Below are positions 1 through 11,361 of a DNA stretch of 64,000 bases, one piece after another. Below the pieces are notes generated by a model. The model had not been told where the DNA came from. It worked only from the letters and a program-made list of their open reading frames with translations, and searched no databases. Made by a program: the position numbers and the translations under genes. Within the stretch, counting starts at the first letter, position 1; each line of letters opens with the position of its first letter. Where the stretch lies: contig CATNEN010000027.1 of NCBI GenBank assembly GCA_950097015.1, forward strand, positions 392,001 through 456,000, written 5' to 3'. This DNA comes from Macrostomum hystrix (lineage: Eukaryota; Platyhelminthes; Macrostomidae).

Positions 1-503
1 TCTATCATCCTTGACCATAGAGTGGATTCCATCATCCATGACCATAGAGTGGATTCTATCATCCATGACCATAGAGTGGATTCCATCATCCATGACCATA
101 GAGTGGATTCCATCATCCATGACCATAGAGTGGATTCCATCATCCATGACCATAGAGTGGATTCTATCATCCATGACCATAGAGTGGATTCTATCATCCA
201 TGACCATAGAGTGGATTCTATCATCCATGACCATAGAGTGGATTCCATCATCCATGACCATAGAGTGGATTCTATCATCTATGACCATTGAGTGGATTCT
301 ATCATCTATGACCATAGAGTGGATTCTATCATCCATGACCATAGAGTGGATTCCACCATCCATGACCATAGAGTGGATTCCATCATCTATGACCATTGAG
401 TGGATTCTATCATCTATGACCATTGAGTGGATTCCACCATCCATGACCATAGAGTGGATTCCATCATCCATGACCATAGAGTGGATTCCACAGTCTATGT
501 TAA
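1..503. repeat. 27-bp minisatellite, cut by window start
   Basis: Tandem array of a 27-bp unit (core gaccatagagtggattcc). It continues beyond the left edge and breaks off near 503. The unit is a multiple of three and has no stop in two plus-strand frames, so it reads as a nine-residue peptide repeat. Most differences between units are single C/T changes. I regard the open frame as a by-product of the period. Confidence 0.95.
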
Positions 504-1649
504 TTCGCTGCTGTACAAATTTTATTGGTCTGAACAATTTAGCTTTCGCCTAATGAGTTTCGAACAATGTATTGAAAAATATTTTCTGCTATTGCTAAGA
601 AAATGGTGTGGTAGACAATTTTTTATGCAGTGTGCCGTAAGTTAATAGTATGTTGCTGATAGCTACGGTATATGTTTCTTATCTTTTGCTTAAATTAAAT
701 TAGAACTAACATCAAAACATTTTGCTAACTTTTTTCATGAACTTAATTTCTTAATGTCATTTATCCATAAAAAATTGTCCGCGTAGCGTAGTGGTGAGGA
801 CTGGCGATTTTTGACGCAGCGGTCGGGGATTAGAATCGCAGCTACGAAGCGGAAATGTTGACATATTTTGAGGTATTTGAATCTCTAAACTAAAATGACT
901 TTAGCCATAGACTACTGCCGCAGATAGCGAGTGCACACAAACACTGCTCCACTGTGGGTGATACGCATCTTAAACTGAAAATTGAGTATGTGTTATAAAA
1001 GCAGCTCATGCTCAAACTGCTGTACCTAAGACCCGACTTCCGCATTCTAGTTGAGTGCATTTCTCGCATAGGAGGTTAATTTTAGGTGGGGTTTGGGTTA
1101 AATGTATTGGAAAATCATTGTGAGCCCATGCACCTGTCTGTCCTGCCTGCTTGGGGGAGGTGAGTTACAAAAGCAGCAGGGAAGGATTCTGGTCGCATCT
1201 TCAAACTGCAGATTCAATCGGCGACTGAATCTGAGGAAGAAAAAACGGCTGCTGCCGCTGCTGCTGCTGCTGCTGCTTAACAAGAGCTAAGAAATAAAAA
1301 CGCTGGCTGCACATCCTACGCTCTGGATGACATGGGAACGGGTAAGTGACACAAAGGGTTCGCTTTTTTGTCTATAGTCATTCCCCATAATGGCGACCCG
1401 TCTGCAGTGAGAAATGAAGGAGTAAGATGAACATTTATGCACAAAAATTAAACTAAGAAACTGGGACCCGTACGGAGACGAAGAAAGCATTGCTAGAGGC
1501 TGGTGAAGAATAGTAATGAGTTGTTCATTAGAACTACTGACTCCTGAGATGAGATTGGGAAAGAAGAATGGTCTCAGAAGAGTCGCAAACGAAGTAAACG
1601 AAAATGAGAGACACATTAGGAAAGACATTGTGAAATATAATAATATAAG
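504..1649. other. Non-coding stretch with a weak tRNA-like segment
   Basis: No supported gene. Positions about 780-840 resemble a decayed tRNA head: an A-box-like gcgtagtggtgagga is followed by a B-box-like ggggattagaatcgc. This may be an old SINE. A short CTG run lies at 1251-1277. Short open frames here show no protein-like composition. Confidence 0.4.
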
Positions 1650-2572
1650 AGAGAGATAAAGAGACAAGCAAACAGAGTGTGAGAGAAGGAGAGAGAGGGA
1701 GAGTGAGAGAGGGAGAGTGAGAGAGAGGGAGAGAGAGGGAGAGAGGGAGAGAGAGGGAGAGAGGGAGAGAGAGGGAGAGAGGGAGAGAGAGTGAGAGAGG
1801 GAGAGTGAGAGAGAGGGAGAGAGAGGGAGAGAGGGATCAGAGAGGGAGAGAGGGAGAGAGTGGGAGAGAGAGCGGGAGAGAGGAGAGAGGACACTGCCCT
1901 TTGAATTTCAAAAATCTAATGTTGGAATCGATTCCGATATGTATCGAAAAAATTGAAATCAGGATTCGAACCAAGGCAACTCCAGACGCGTTTCGCTCTT
2001 ATTGGAGCTCATCAGTAGAGTCTAGCCTAGCGCTCTAGCCATTAGGCTATAGGCGCTTGTTCAAATCCAGCTTTCAACCTCAACATATCGTAATCGATTC
2101 GGCAGCGCCCCGCAACTCAATCCACACTCACTCAACTCCTCTCCGAGAGAGAGGGAGAGAGAGGGAGAGAGAGGGAGAGAGAGGGAGGGAGAGGGAGAGA
2201 GGGAGAGAGAGGGAGAGAGAGGGAGAGAGAGGGAGAAAGAGAGGGAGAGAGAGGGAGGGAGAGAGGGAGAAAGGGAGAGAGAGGGAGAAAGAGAGTGAGA
2301 GAGAGGGAGGGAGAGGGAGAGAGGGAGAGAGAGGGAGGGAGAGGGAGAGAGAGGGAGAAAGAGAGGGAGAGAGGGAGAGAGGGAGAGAGAGGGAAAGAGA
2401 GGGAGAGAGAGGGAGAGAGAGGGAGAGAGGGAGAGAGAGGGAGAGAGGGAGAGAGGGAGAGAGAGGGAAAGAGAGGGAGAGAGAGGGAGAGAGGGAGAGA
2501 GAGGGAGAGAGGGAGAGAGGGAGAGAGAGGGAGAAAGAGAGGTAGAGAGAGGGAGGGAGAAAGAGAAATGAA
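1650..2572. repeat. GA-rich polypurine tract interrupted by an insertion
   Basis: Imperfect GAGAGGGA repeats at about 1650-1893 and 2142-2572. All purines lie on the plus strand over hundreds of bases, a mirror-repeat-rich composition known to favour triplex (H-DNA) structures. The 1894-2141 interruption carries a tRNA-like SINE head. Open frames reading RE/GR on plus and SLSP on minus come from the dinucleotide pattern. Confidence 0.95.
1935..2091 (-). mobile_element. tRNA-derived SINE-like insertion
   Basis: On the minus strand a Pol III A-box-like segment (complement of 2031-2049, tagcctaatggctagagcg) precedes a perfect B box ggttcgaatcc (complement of 1962-1972). The distance is longer than in a normal tRNA. 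The 9-bp direct repeat aatcgattc at 1926-1934 and 2092-2100 is a candidate target-site duplication. The element sits inside the polypurine array. It could also be a diverged tRNA pseudogene. Confidence 0.6.
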
Positions 2573-3112
2573 CAGGCTATAGTTGGTTGATATGGAGATG
2601 AGGATAAAGGAGGACGAAGCGGAAAGAGTGCTTAAGAGAGTTGCTGAGTAAATGGGAACTCAAACAAAGGTTTAAAAAGTTGGACAGGTCGTAGAAAGCG
2701 ATTAGCAATGCGAATTTTGAGGACGCTGAAAAAAACTACTTGAAAATGACATATCCGTGTCTCTCCGGAAACAAGAGCTTACTCGTAACCAGACCTCACA
2801 GACTGCAGACAGCAAAAATGTTTCGAAAACTTTTTTGATGGCTAAGTCACGTGACTGACAAAGTCCGCCCAGGATGATGAAGCGACAGACTTTGGACCCG
2901 ATCGCAAATAAATTATTAACGAAAGCCGGAAGCTGCCTCTGCTAGGAAAAATATCTAGCAGTAAAACAGCCTGGCACAATGAGATCCATTCAACTTGCTT
3001 TTGCATTCTTGCCAAGGGAAGAAAATTTCTGCTTGTAAAATTGTTCGCCTTTTCCCGATGAAGATAAGAAAGAATTTATTGACTAGCACAATGTGCCGAC
3101 TTGAAAAACTAC
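2573..3112. other. No gene seen
   Basis: Unique-looking sequence between two arrays. I see no protein-like frame, splice structure or RNA gene. Confidence 0.4.
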
Positions 3113-3570
3113 TGTTCTTAGCTGTTAGATACTGTTCTCATCTGTTAGACACTGTTCTCATCTGTTAGACACTGTTCTCATCTGTTTGACACTGTTCTTA
3201 GCTGTTAGACTCTGTTCTCAGCTGTTAGACACTGTTCTCATCTGTTAGACACTGTTCTCATCTGTTTGACACTGTTCTCATCTGTTAGACACTGTTCTCA
3301 TCTGTTAGACACTGTTCTCATCTGTTAGACACTGTTCTCATCTGTTAGACTCTGTTCTCATCTGTTAGACACTGTTCTCATCTGTTAGACACTGTTCTCA
3401 TCTGTTAGACACTGTTCTCATCTGTTAGACTCTGTTCTCATCTGTTAGACTCTGTTCTCGTCTGTTAGACACTGTTCTCATCTGTTAGACTCTGTTCTCA
3501 TCTGTTAGACACTGTTCTCATCTGTTAGACTCTGTTCTCGTCTGTTAGACACTATTCTCATCTGTTCTCA
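3113..3570. repeat. 20-bp minisatellite
   Basis: Tandem units of actgttctcatctgttaga plus c, 20 bp, with few substitutions (catctg/cagctg, acac/actc). Units directly abut, with no unique spacers. Confidence 0.95.
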
Positions 3571-4564
3571 TCTCTTGCACTTTAAGCGCCAAGTTGTTGA
3601 TTAGAATTTTGTCAAACTATCGTGTGTCTGGTTCAGGCTCTGGCCAGTCAGCATTTATCATCGGAGTCAGGATTCTCTGCCTTACTAGGCAATCCCCATA
3701 TATTGTTATACTCGTACATCTGCTTTTTAATTATTAATTAGGCTGGGGAATTGAAGCTGTCTTGAGAGAGTGAGGTTGAAAGCTGGTGCGACGTCTAAAT
3801 AAATCCCAATTCCCAGTTTTTTCCAAGACACGTGAAATCGACTCTATGGCGGTAACTAAAAACACGGCCGCCAAGACTGAGTGTGGGCTGAGCTGTCACA
3901 GCTGTCACGAATGACTGATTGGTATCTGATTGTATCCCTGTACTCTCTCCAAGTCCTCCCATGGGCTTTTTTGTTTGAGAATAAATGCTTCGCCAATACC
4001 TCCCAATGGGATAATATCCCAAGCCTTCCGAAAGCAATCCTTGTCACGGTCAATATAATGTCACGGCAGTTTGCCTGCTGCCAGTTTGGGTCACCGGTCT
4101 GTCAGCTTGGCCATTTTGATTGAGCTCATTTATCGACTCATGCTTTCCCTAGTGCTCAAAGCGAGCCACTTTTCTGGCGCGCCTTTTCACTTTTTTTTCT
4201 ACGACCCTAGCAACGGTGAGGCGGACTCTTCTCAGAATTCAATATGGGTCTGAGAAACATTGCCAACTATTTTATTGACTTATTGACTGTAAGAAAAATT
4301 GACAGGCATAAAATTTATAAATCAAGCCTTTATAAATGTAGCCCAAACTCCAGTCTTGAGGACTTTTCAGATTCAGTCACTTCAACAATGTCCAATGCAG
4401 CACAATGTAACTTAAGGCTTCAACGAGCATTTCTCTCTAAATTGTGAATTTTTTCTTTGTTGAAAAGAAATGGTGACTTTGGCAATGCAGATTTCAACGA
4501 TAGGCAAGGATACTTGCAATGATATTTGGAAATTTAAGAACTCCGGTATGAGTACAGCACAGCA
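3571..4564. other. No gene seen
   Basis: Unique AT-leaning sequence. Short open frames on both strands overlap each other and show no recognisable domain. Confidence 0.4.
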
Positions 4565-6112
4565 TTGAATAACTGGATGAGTACACTATTTAATGACTGG
4601 ATGAGTACACTATTTAATGACAGGATGAGTACAGTACTGAATGACAGGATGAGTACACTATTTAATGACAGGATGAGTACACTATTTAATGACTGTATGA
4701 GTACAGTACTGAATGACTGGATGAGTACAGTACTGAATGACAGGATGAGTACACTATTTAATGACAGGATGAGTACAGTACTGAATGACAGGATGAGTAC
4801 ACTATTTAATGACAGGATGAGTACACTATTTAATGACTGTATGAGTACAGTACTGAATGACAGGATGAGTACACTATTTAATGACTGGATGAGTACACTA
4901 TTTAATGACTGGATGAGTACACTATTTAATGACAGGATGAGTACAGTACTGAATGACAGGATGAGTACACTATTTAATGACTGGATGAGTACACTATTTA
5001 ATGACTGGATGAGTACACTATTTAATGACTGGATGAGTACACTATTTAATGACAGGATGAGTACAGTACTGAATGACAGGATGAGTACAGTACTGAATGA
5101 CAGGATGAGTACACTATTTAATGACAGGATGAGTACAGTACTGAATGACAGGATGAGTACACTATTTAATGACTGGATGAGTACAGTACTGAATGACAGG
5201 ATGAGTACACTATTTAATGACTGGATGAGTACACTATTTTATGACAGGATGAGTACAGTACTGAATGACAGGATGAGTACACTATTTAATGACTGGATGA
5301 GTACACTATTTAATGACTGGATGAGTACACTATTTAATGACTGGATGAGTACACTATTTAATGACTGGATGAGTACACTATTTAATGACTGGATGAGTAC
5401 AACATTTAATGACAGGATGAGTACAGTACTGAATGACAGGATGAGTACAGTACTGAATGACAGGATGAGTACAGTACTGAATGACAGGATGAGTACACTA
5501 TTTAATGACAGGATGAGTACAGTACTGAATGACAGGATGAGTACACTATTTAATGACAGGATGAGTACAGTACTGAATGACTGCATGAGTACACTATTTA
5601 ATGACAGGATGAATACAGTACTGAATGACAGGATGAGTACAGTACTGAATGGCAGGATGAGTACACTATTTAATGACAGGATGAGTACAGTACTGAATGA
5701 CAGGATGAGTACAACATTTAATGACTGGATGAGTACACGATTTAATTACTGGATGAGTACAACATTTAATGACTGGATGAGTAAACTATTTAATGACTGG
5801 ATGAGTACAACATTTAATGACAGGATGAGTACAGTTCTGAATGACAGGATGAGCACACTATTTAATGACAGGATGAGTACATTACTGAATGACAGGATGA
5901 GTACAGTACTGAATGACAGGATGAGCACACTATTAAATGACAGGATGAGTACACTATTTAATGACAGGATGAGTACACTATTTAATGACTGGATGAGTAC
6001 ACTATTTAATGACTGGATGAGTACACTATTTAATGACTGGATGAGTACACTATTTAATGACTGGATGAGTACAACATTTAATGACAGGATGAGTACAGTT
6101 CTGAATGAATGG
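4565..6112. repeat. 24-bp minisatellite, open in frame on both strands
   Basis: About 1.5 kb of a 24-bp unit. Two main sub-types alternate irregularly: one with acactatttaatgactgg, one with acagtactgaatgacagg. The plus strand has one uninterrupted frame from 4565 to 6244 reading M-S-T-[LV]-[FL]-N-D-[WRC]. The minus strand is also open over long stretches, which suggests a period divisible by three rather than selection for protein. No signal peptide or flanking domain is visible. Confidence 0.95.
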
Positions 6113-6244
6113 GTGAGTACCAATATCAGTATAAATGGTCACGAGGGAGTGAAAGGCGAAATGCAAAAGCAAATTTCGCAACTTCCATGTGGAAATGACG
6201 ACAGAGAAGGCAGTGCTGAGATTCAACCCTTGTTAATTAGGTGA

Positions 6245-6572
6245 GTTCAGCAAAGATGTGGAAACTTCCTTAATGTAGCCATCGCTAATTTTTAATCGAC
6301 TTGCGAACGAAAGCTTTGCAACATTTTGATCTGGAAATAGGACCTGAGGGGTACGATTCGGCATTCGAATTTTTCTCGCACGTATGAAGGTAAGGTGTGA
6401 TTATAAATGATGTGATTTGTGTGTGTGCGCGCGTGTGTTGGTGTGTCTGTGTGTGTCTAGCTAGCACGAATGCATTCAACGTAAAAGTAATGGGGGTGTT
6501 AAAACGGTTGGAAAATGAGCTTTAAAGTGGGTGCTGGAATGTTATTAAAAGGTTACTTATACTTAAAAATGT
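6245..6572. other. No gene seen; short GT run
   Basis: Unique sequence with a (GT)n-like stretch at about 6419-6456. Confidence 0.4.
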
Positions 6573-7160
6573 ATTAGCCGTGAGGTTGGTGCTGTAGTGG
6601 TAGGAATGAAGGTCTGGCATGAGGTGGGTGCTGGAGGGGTAGAGATAAAAGTCTGGCGTGAGGTGGGTGCTGTAGTGGTAGGAATAAAGGTCTGGCGTGA
6701 CACCGTGCTGGAGGGGTAGAGATAAAAGTCTGGGCGTGAGTTGGGCGCTGGATTGGTAGAAATAAAAGTCTGGGCGTGAGGTGGGCGCTGGATTGGTAGG
6801 AATAAAGGTCTGGCGTGACACCGTGCTGGAGGGGTAGAGATAAAAGTCTGGGCGTGAGTTGGGCGCTGGATTGGTAGAAATAAAAGTCTGGGCGTGAGGT
6901 GGGCGCTGGATTGGTAGAAATAAAAGTCTGGGCGTGAGGTGGGCGCTGGATTGGTAGAAATAAAAGTCTGGGCGTGAGGTGGGCGCTGGATAGGTAGAAA
7001 TTAAAGTCTGGGCGTGAGGTGGGTGCCGGAGGGGTAGGAATAAAAGTCTGGGGCGTGAGGTGGGTGCTGGAGGGGTAGGAATATGTCTGTGGCGTGAGGT
7101 GGGTGCTGGAGGTAGGAATCAAAAGGTCTGTGGCGTGAAGTGGTTGCTGGAGGGTAGGAA
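6573..7160. repeat. 40-bp minisatellite
   Basis: Units of about 40 bp (core gtgaggtgggcgctggattg, then gtagaaataaaagtctgggc), with shorter variants lacking the first half. Minus-strand open frames (SRPDFYFYQSSAHLTP-like) come from the period. Confidence 0.95.
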
Positions 7161-7844
7161 AAGGAAGGTCAGTGCAGGTTTCCACGTGTCAGAGTATAAT
7201 GCTTTGAATTTAAAAGAATCGAATGCTCTCTGAATGGAGAGCTAAAAACTGAGACCTTTCAGCAATGTGGGAATTTCTTTCTCTAGGTTCTCTAGGATCA
7301 CAATCACAATTTCTTTATCCAAGAATGTAAGGAGCGCAGGAACCAATTAATTCTTGATGAAGCATCTAGGGGAAACAAAGATTTCATTACTCGTCAGTTC
7401 TTTGCCAATGGCTGCATTTGATGGCACACAATCTTGGTGTCAATCAGCTTGTTCAGGTGCAGACAGATCCGCGGAGGCAGAAAAAAGGAAGCTACAAAAC
7501 ATCGGGGCATTTTATTGCGACTCCCATTCCAGCACTAGCACAGAGTTTCGCTTCCAGTTTTTTTTTCCACTGCGGCTGCATCAAAGTGTATGCCCTTGTT
7601 GGAACACAAACAAAGGTATAGATAAAGAGACGAGAGAATTGGGAAAAATGCGAGATAATACTCGTCCAATGTGCAGACAGACCTCGAAAAATAAGGCCAA
7701 ATTCCTTGCCTTTGCATCCAAACTAGACTTTCAAAAACAGCATTCCTTGTAGCCTACAATAGTTGCCTCAGAAGCAACAGCTTGACTGGCTAGATAATAA
7801 ATTTGATGCACTATCGACATTGATGGAAGCACCAACCGCACGAC
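7161..7844. other. No supported gene
   Basis: A 132-codon plus-strand frame (7354-7752) has no recognisable domain and overlaps frames in other phases. I do not call it. Confidence 0.35.
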
Positions 7845-8906
7845 TAGACCATCCCGTCTAACAGCTAGACCATCCTGTCTAACAGCTAGACCATCCCGTC
7901 TAACAGCTAGACCATCCCGTCTAACAGCTAGACCATCCCGTCTAACAGCTAGACCATCCCGTCTAAAAGCTAGTATACCATCCTGTCTTACAGGTTGACC
8001 ATCCTGTCTAACAGCTAGATCATCCTGTCTAACAGCTAGACCATCCCGTCTATCAGCTAGACCATCCTTTTTAACAGCTAGACCATCCCGTCTAACAGCT
8101 AGACCATCCCGTCTAACAGCTAGACCATCCCGTCTAACAGCTAGATCATCCTGTCTAACAGCTAGATCATCCTGTCTAACAGCTAGACCATCCTGTCTAA
8201 CAGCTAGACCATCCTGTCTAACAGCTAGACCATCCTGTCTAAAAGCTAGTATACCATCCTGTCTTACAGGTTGACCATCCTGTCTAACAGCTAGATCATC
8301 CTGTCTAACAGCTAGACCATCCCGTCTATCAGCTAGACCATCCTTTTTAACAGCTAGACCATCCCGTCTAACAGCTAGACCATCCCGTCTAACAGCTAGA
8401 CCATCCCGTCTAACAGCTAGACCATCCTGTCTAACAACTGGACAATCCTGTCTAACAGCTAGACCATCCTGTCTAACAACTGGACAATCCTGTCTAACAG
8501 CTAGACCATCCTGTCTAACAACTGGACGATCCAGTCTAACAAGAGGCGACTCAGGCGTATGGCAGGGTTCGTCTGTCAGTTGTGCAATAGCTGTGCTCAT
8601 CTCCTGCACTTCTTTGGCCCCAACCAACCGCGCTACTTTCTTGGAAAGGTCGATTGCCCAGACGACATGATAGTTCAGGCCCGCTTCCTTATCTGCGCCC
8701 ACCGATCTACTAAGATGAGAGCTCGGGGAGCCGTGAGAGCGAAAATCCCCGCAGGATTCATCGCCGGAATAAATGGGAGAAATAGGAGAAATGGGAGAAA
8801 TAGGATTGCTTCCTCTGCCCATGGGTCTGCTCAACCGCCCTCCGCCCTTCCCGATGGAGCAGTTTTTAGCATAGGAAAAAAGAAAAAATTTGAGGAATAT
8901 TCGCAT
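7731..8906 (-). CDS. Unrecognised 391-codon open frame, half of it 7-residue repeats
   Basis: The minus-strand frame opens at 8906 and closes at 7731. Its first 150 or so residues are not repetitive. One segment (about 8560-8730) looks protein-like, with NYHVVWAIDLSKKVARLVGA followed by EVQEMSTAIAQLTDEP. The rest is the translated 21-bp array ending in a short unique tail. I recognise no family, there is no clear promoter, and the repeat half is likely fortuitous. The unique part may be an old exon or transposon fragment next to the array. Confidence 0.2.
   Translation of the reverse strand: MRIFLKFFLFSYAKNCSIGKGGGRLSRPMGRGSNPISPISPISPIYSGDESCGDFRSHGSPSSHLSRSVGADKEAGLNYHVVWAIDLSKKVARLVGAKEVQEMSTAIAQLTDEPCHTPESPLVRLDRPVVRQDGLAVRQDCPVVRQDGLAVRQDCPVVRQDGLAVRRDGLAVRRDGLAVRRDGLAVKKDGLADRRDGLAVRQDDLAVRQDGQPVRQDGILAFRQDGLAVRQDGLAVRQDGLAVRQDDLAVRQDDLAVRRDGLAVRRDGLAVRRDGLAVKKDGLADRRDGLAVRQDDLAVRQDGQPVRQDGILAFRRDGLAVRRDGLAVRRDGLAVRRDGLAVRQDGLAVRRDGLVVRLVLPSMSIVHQIYYLASQAVASEATIVGYKECCF
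7845..8545. repeat. 21-bp minisatellite with 276-bp higher-order repeat
   Basis: Units of agctagaccatcccgtcta plus ac (21 bp). A 24-bp variant (aaaagctagtataccatcct plus gtct) starts at 7965 and again at 8241, and the surrounding run of variants matches too, so a block of about 276 bp has been duplicated inside the array. The minus strand reads a seven-residue L-A-V-R-[RQ]-D-G repeat. Confidence 0.95.
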
Positions 8907-9112
8907 CCCAGGGAAAGATATGGAGTGAGAGAGGCCGGACTATTGCCAGTATTCGATCTCCCAGACCCTGTCGCGATCATGCGGAAGCAGCAGCTGCGAC
9001 CATCTGTGTCGCTGTGCTAGCCGTCACAAACTTGCCAGCTCGTCCTTTCCATCAGCTAGTGTCCTAAAACAGAAAACTTTTTTAGAAAAAAAATAAAAAA
9101 GAAAAAAACTGC

Positions 9113-9413
9113 TTACCCTGTTGCTTAGCCCAATTCTCACACCCTTTACCCCGTTGCTTAGCCCAATTCTCACACCCTTTACCCTGTTGCTTAGCCCAAT
9201 TCTCACACCCTTTACCCCGTTGCTTAGCCCAATTCTCACACCCTTTACCCCGTTGCTTAGCCCAATTCTCACACCCTTTACCCTGTTGCTTAGCCCAATT
9301 CTCACACCCTTTACCCTGTTGCTTAGCCCAATTCTCACACCCTTTACCCTGTTGCTTAGCCCAATTCTCACACCCTTTACCCCGTTGCTTAGCCCAATTC
9401 TCACACCCTTTAC
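9113..9413. repeat. 33-bp minisatellite
   Basis: About nine units of 33 bp (gttgcttagcccaattctca then caccctttaccc), almost identical apart from a C/T before gttgc. The period is divisible by three, so all frames without a stop in one unit stay open. Confidence 0.95.
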
Positions 9414-9872
9414 CCTTCAATTCAATCACCACTCACTCTCTCCTCATCCATATTCCCTATCCTTTTTTACATCATTCACCCTTGTCACAAACTCCATTTA
9501 TACTCACCTTTCCCGTCTCCCAAGGTCTCCCAACGGGATATAGAAGTTGTCAAATATTTGATACCGGGCCAGCCATATCTGGATACAAATGGGATGTGAA
9601 AATGTGCCTTCAAGCGGCTGTGTGGTCGGCCAAACGGTCACACCACAAAACTGATTCTGAGGTTGTTGCTGGATGATGAAAGGCCAAACCGGCTGTTTGC
9701 TAGCTGTCAACTGGGGATTTCTAGCGTCCAACCGAAGCAGAGGGTTATCCCATATTATTTCGTGACGTCGGTTTTTCATTCGCATGTTATTGCCTGCCCA
9801 TCAAACTTCGATAACTGCCAGAAATTAGAAAAGTGTAGGGAATTCATTACAATACTGACAATTCTGAGCTCC
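9414..9872. other. No gene seen
   Basis: Unique spacer between arrays. Short frames only. Confidence 0.35.
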
Positions 9873-10620
9873 TATGTACTCTCTCCTTCCACTCTCTCCT
9901 TCCACTCTCTCCTTCCACTCTCTCCTTCCACTCTCTCTTTCCACTCTCTCTATCCACTCTCTCTATCCACTCTCTCCTTCCACTCTCTCCTTCCACTCTC
10001 TCCTTCCACTCTCTCCTTCCACTCTCTCCTTCCAATTTCTCCTTCCACTCTTTCCTTCCACTCTCTCCTTCCACTCTCTCCTTCCACTCTCTCCTTCCAC
10101 TCTCTCCTTCCACTCTCTCCTTCCACTCTCTCCTTCCACTCTCTCCTTCCACTCTCTCCTTCCACTCTCTCCTTTCCACTCTCTATATCCACTCTCTCTA
10201 TCCACTCTCTCTATCCACTCTCTCTATCCACTCTCTCTATCCACTCTCTCTATCCACTATCTCTATCCACTATCTCTATCCACTATCTCTATCCACTCTC
10301 TCTATCCACTCTCTCTATCCACTATCTCTATCCACTATCTCTATCCACTATCTCTATCCACTCTCTCTATCCACTCTCTCTATCCACTCTCTCTATCCAC
10401 TCTCTCTATCCACTCTCTCTTTCCACTCTCTCCTTTCCACTCTCTATATCCGCTATCTCTATCCACTGTCTCTATCCACTCTCTATATCCGCTATCTCTA
10501 TCCACTATCTCTATCCACTCTCTCTATCCACTCTCTCTATCCACTCTCTCTATCCACTCTCTATATCCGCTATCTCTATCCACTATCTCTATCCACTCTC
10601 TCTATTCACGCTCTCTCTCT
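9873..10620. repeat. 13-bp pyrimidine minisatellite in two sub-blocks
   Basis: Left block (to about 10170) uses ccactctctcctt. Right block (about 10171-10620) uses ccactctctctat, with interspersed tat/tgt variants. A short segment with tatatccgctatct recurs three times in the right block. All three frames are open because 13-bp units shift frame without meeting a stop. Confidence 0.95.
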
Positions 10621-11361
10621 TTCAGTTAAAATTCCCGGAGGAATGTTTATAGAAAGCAAAGCTATTCTTAATTCTTGAAAATTTCCATCCCATTCGCATT
10701 AAAGAATTGAAATCCCATTGCAATAAGCCTCACAGGCCTCGCTATGCTCTCGGAGTAAACAGTTGCGCAAAATAATCCCAATCCCTATAATAATGCTAAT
10801 AGCAAGGAGCAGCAATCTCAACTGATTGCTTCTCTTCTTATTCTTCTTCACAGGAGAAGATTTGGCAATGCGATGAAAGATGAAGCGTTTTGATTGCATC
10901 AGGCAATTTTATTAATTCGCTCATTCACTTGAGGCCCAACATTTTTCGGCCCAAAAGTCACGCAGAAACTTTCTTTTATCGTCACAAATTTATTCACGAT
11001 AATCTCCTAGTCGAGCCAGTCAATGTGTGGAGATAAAAAAGCAGTTTTTTTCAAGAGAAAAATTTCGACAAAGAACTTATCATTTATAATGAGTATTTGG
11101 GGTCTAGGAGGTGGGAAGAGGAGGGACAACTCTGGGAAGACACGGGAGTCTGGCGCGAATGCACCAGAGTGAGATATGCTAAATTGCATTTTGCACCACG
11201 GTGTAATATGTATTACATAGGAGACACTGCGGTCATGCAGTCAAAGGCATCTGACTCCAGTTGCTGATGCGAAAACTAATTAGTAAGCCTGTCCTGTCAC
11301 TGGTCACATTCTTTTCGTTTTGCTTCTCGTTTTTTCTTTCGCTTTTCCTTCCTTCTTGCTA
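10621..11361. other. No gene seen
   Basis: Unique AT-leaning DNA with no protein-like frame above about 65 codons and no RNA gene signature. Confidence 0.4.

Noticed and set aside
3113-3570. CRISPR-like regular repeats
   Set aside because: Units abut directly with no unique spacers, and the surrounding genome is clearly eukaryotic. The same holds for all other arrays here.
9873-10652. A 329-codon frame rich in Ser, Leu and Pro
   Set aside because: Translation of a 13-bp pyrimidine array. All frames are open there, which shows there is no frame-specific selection.
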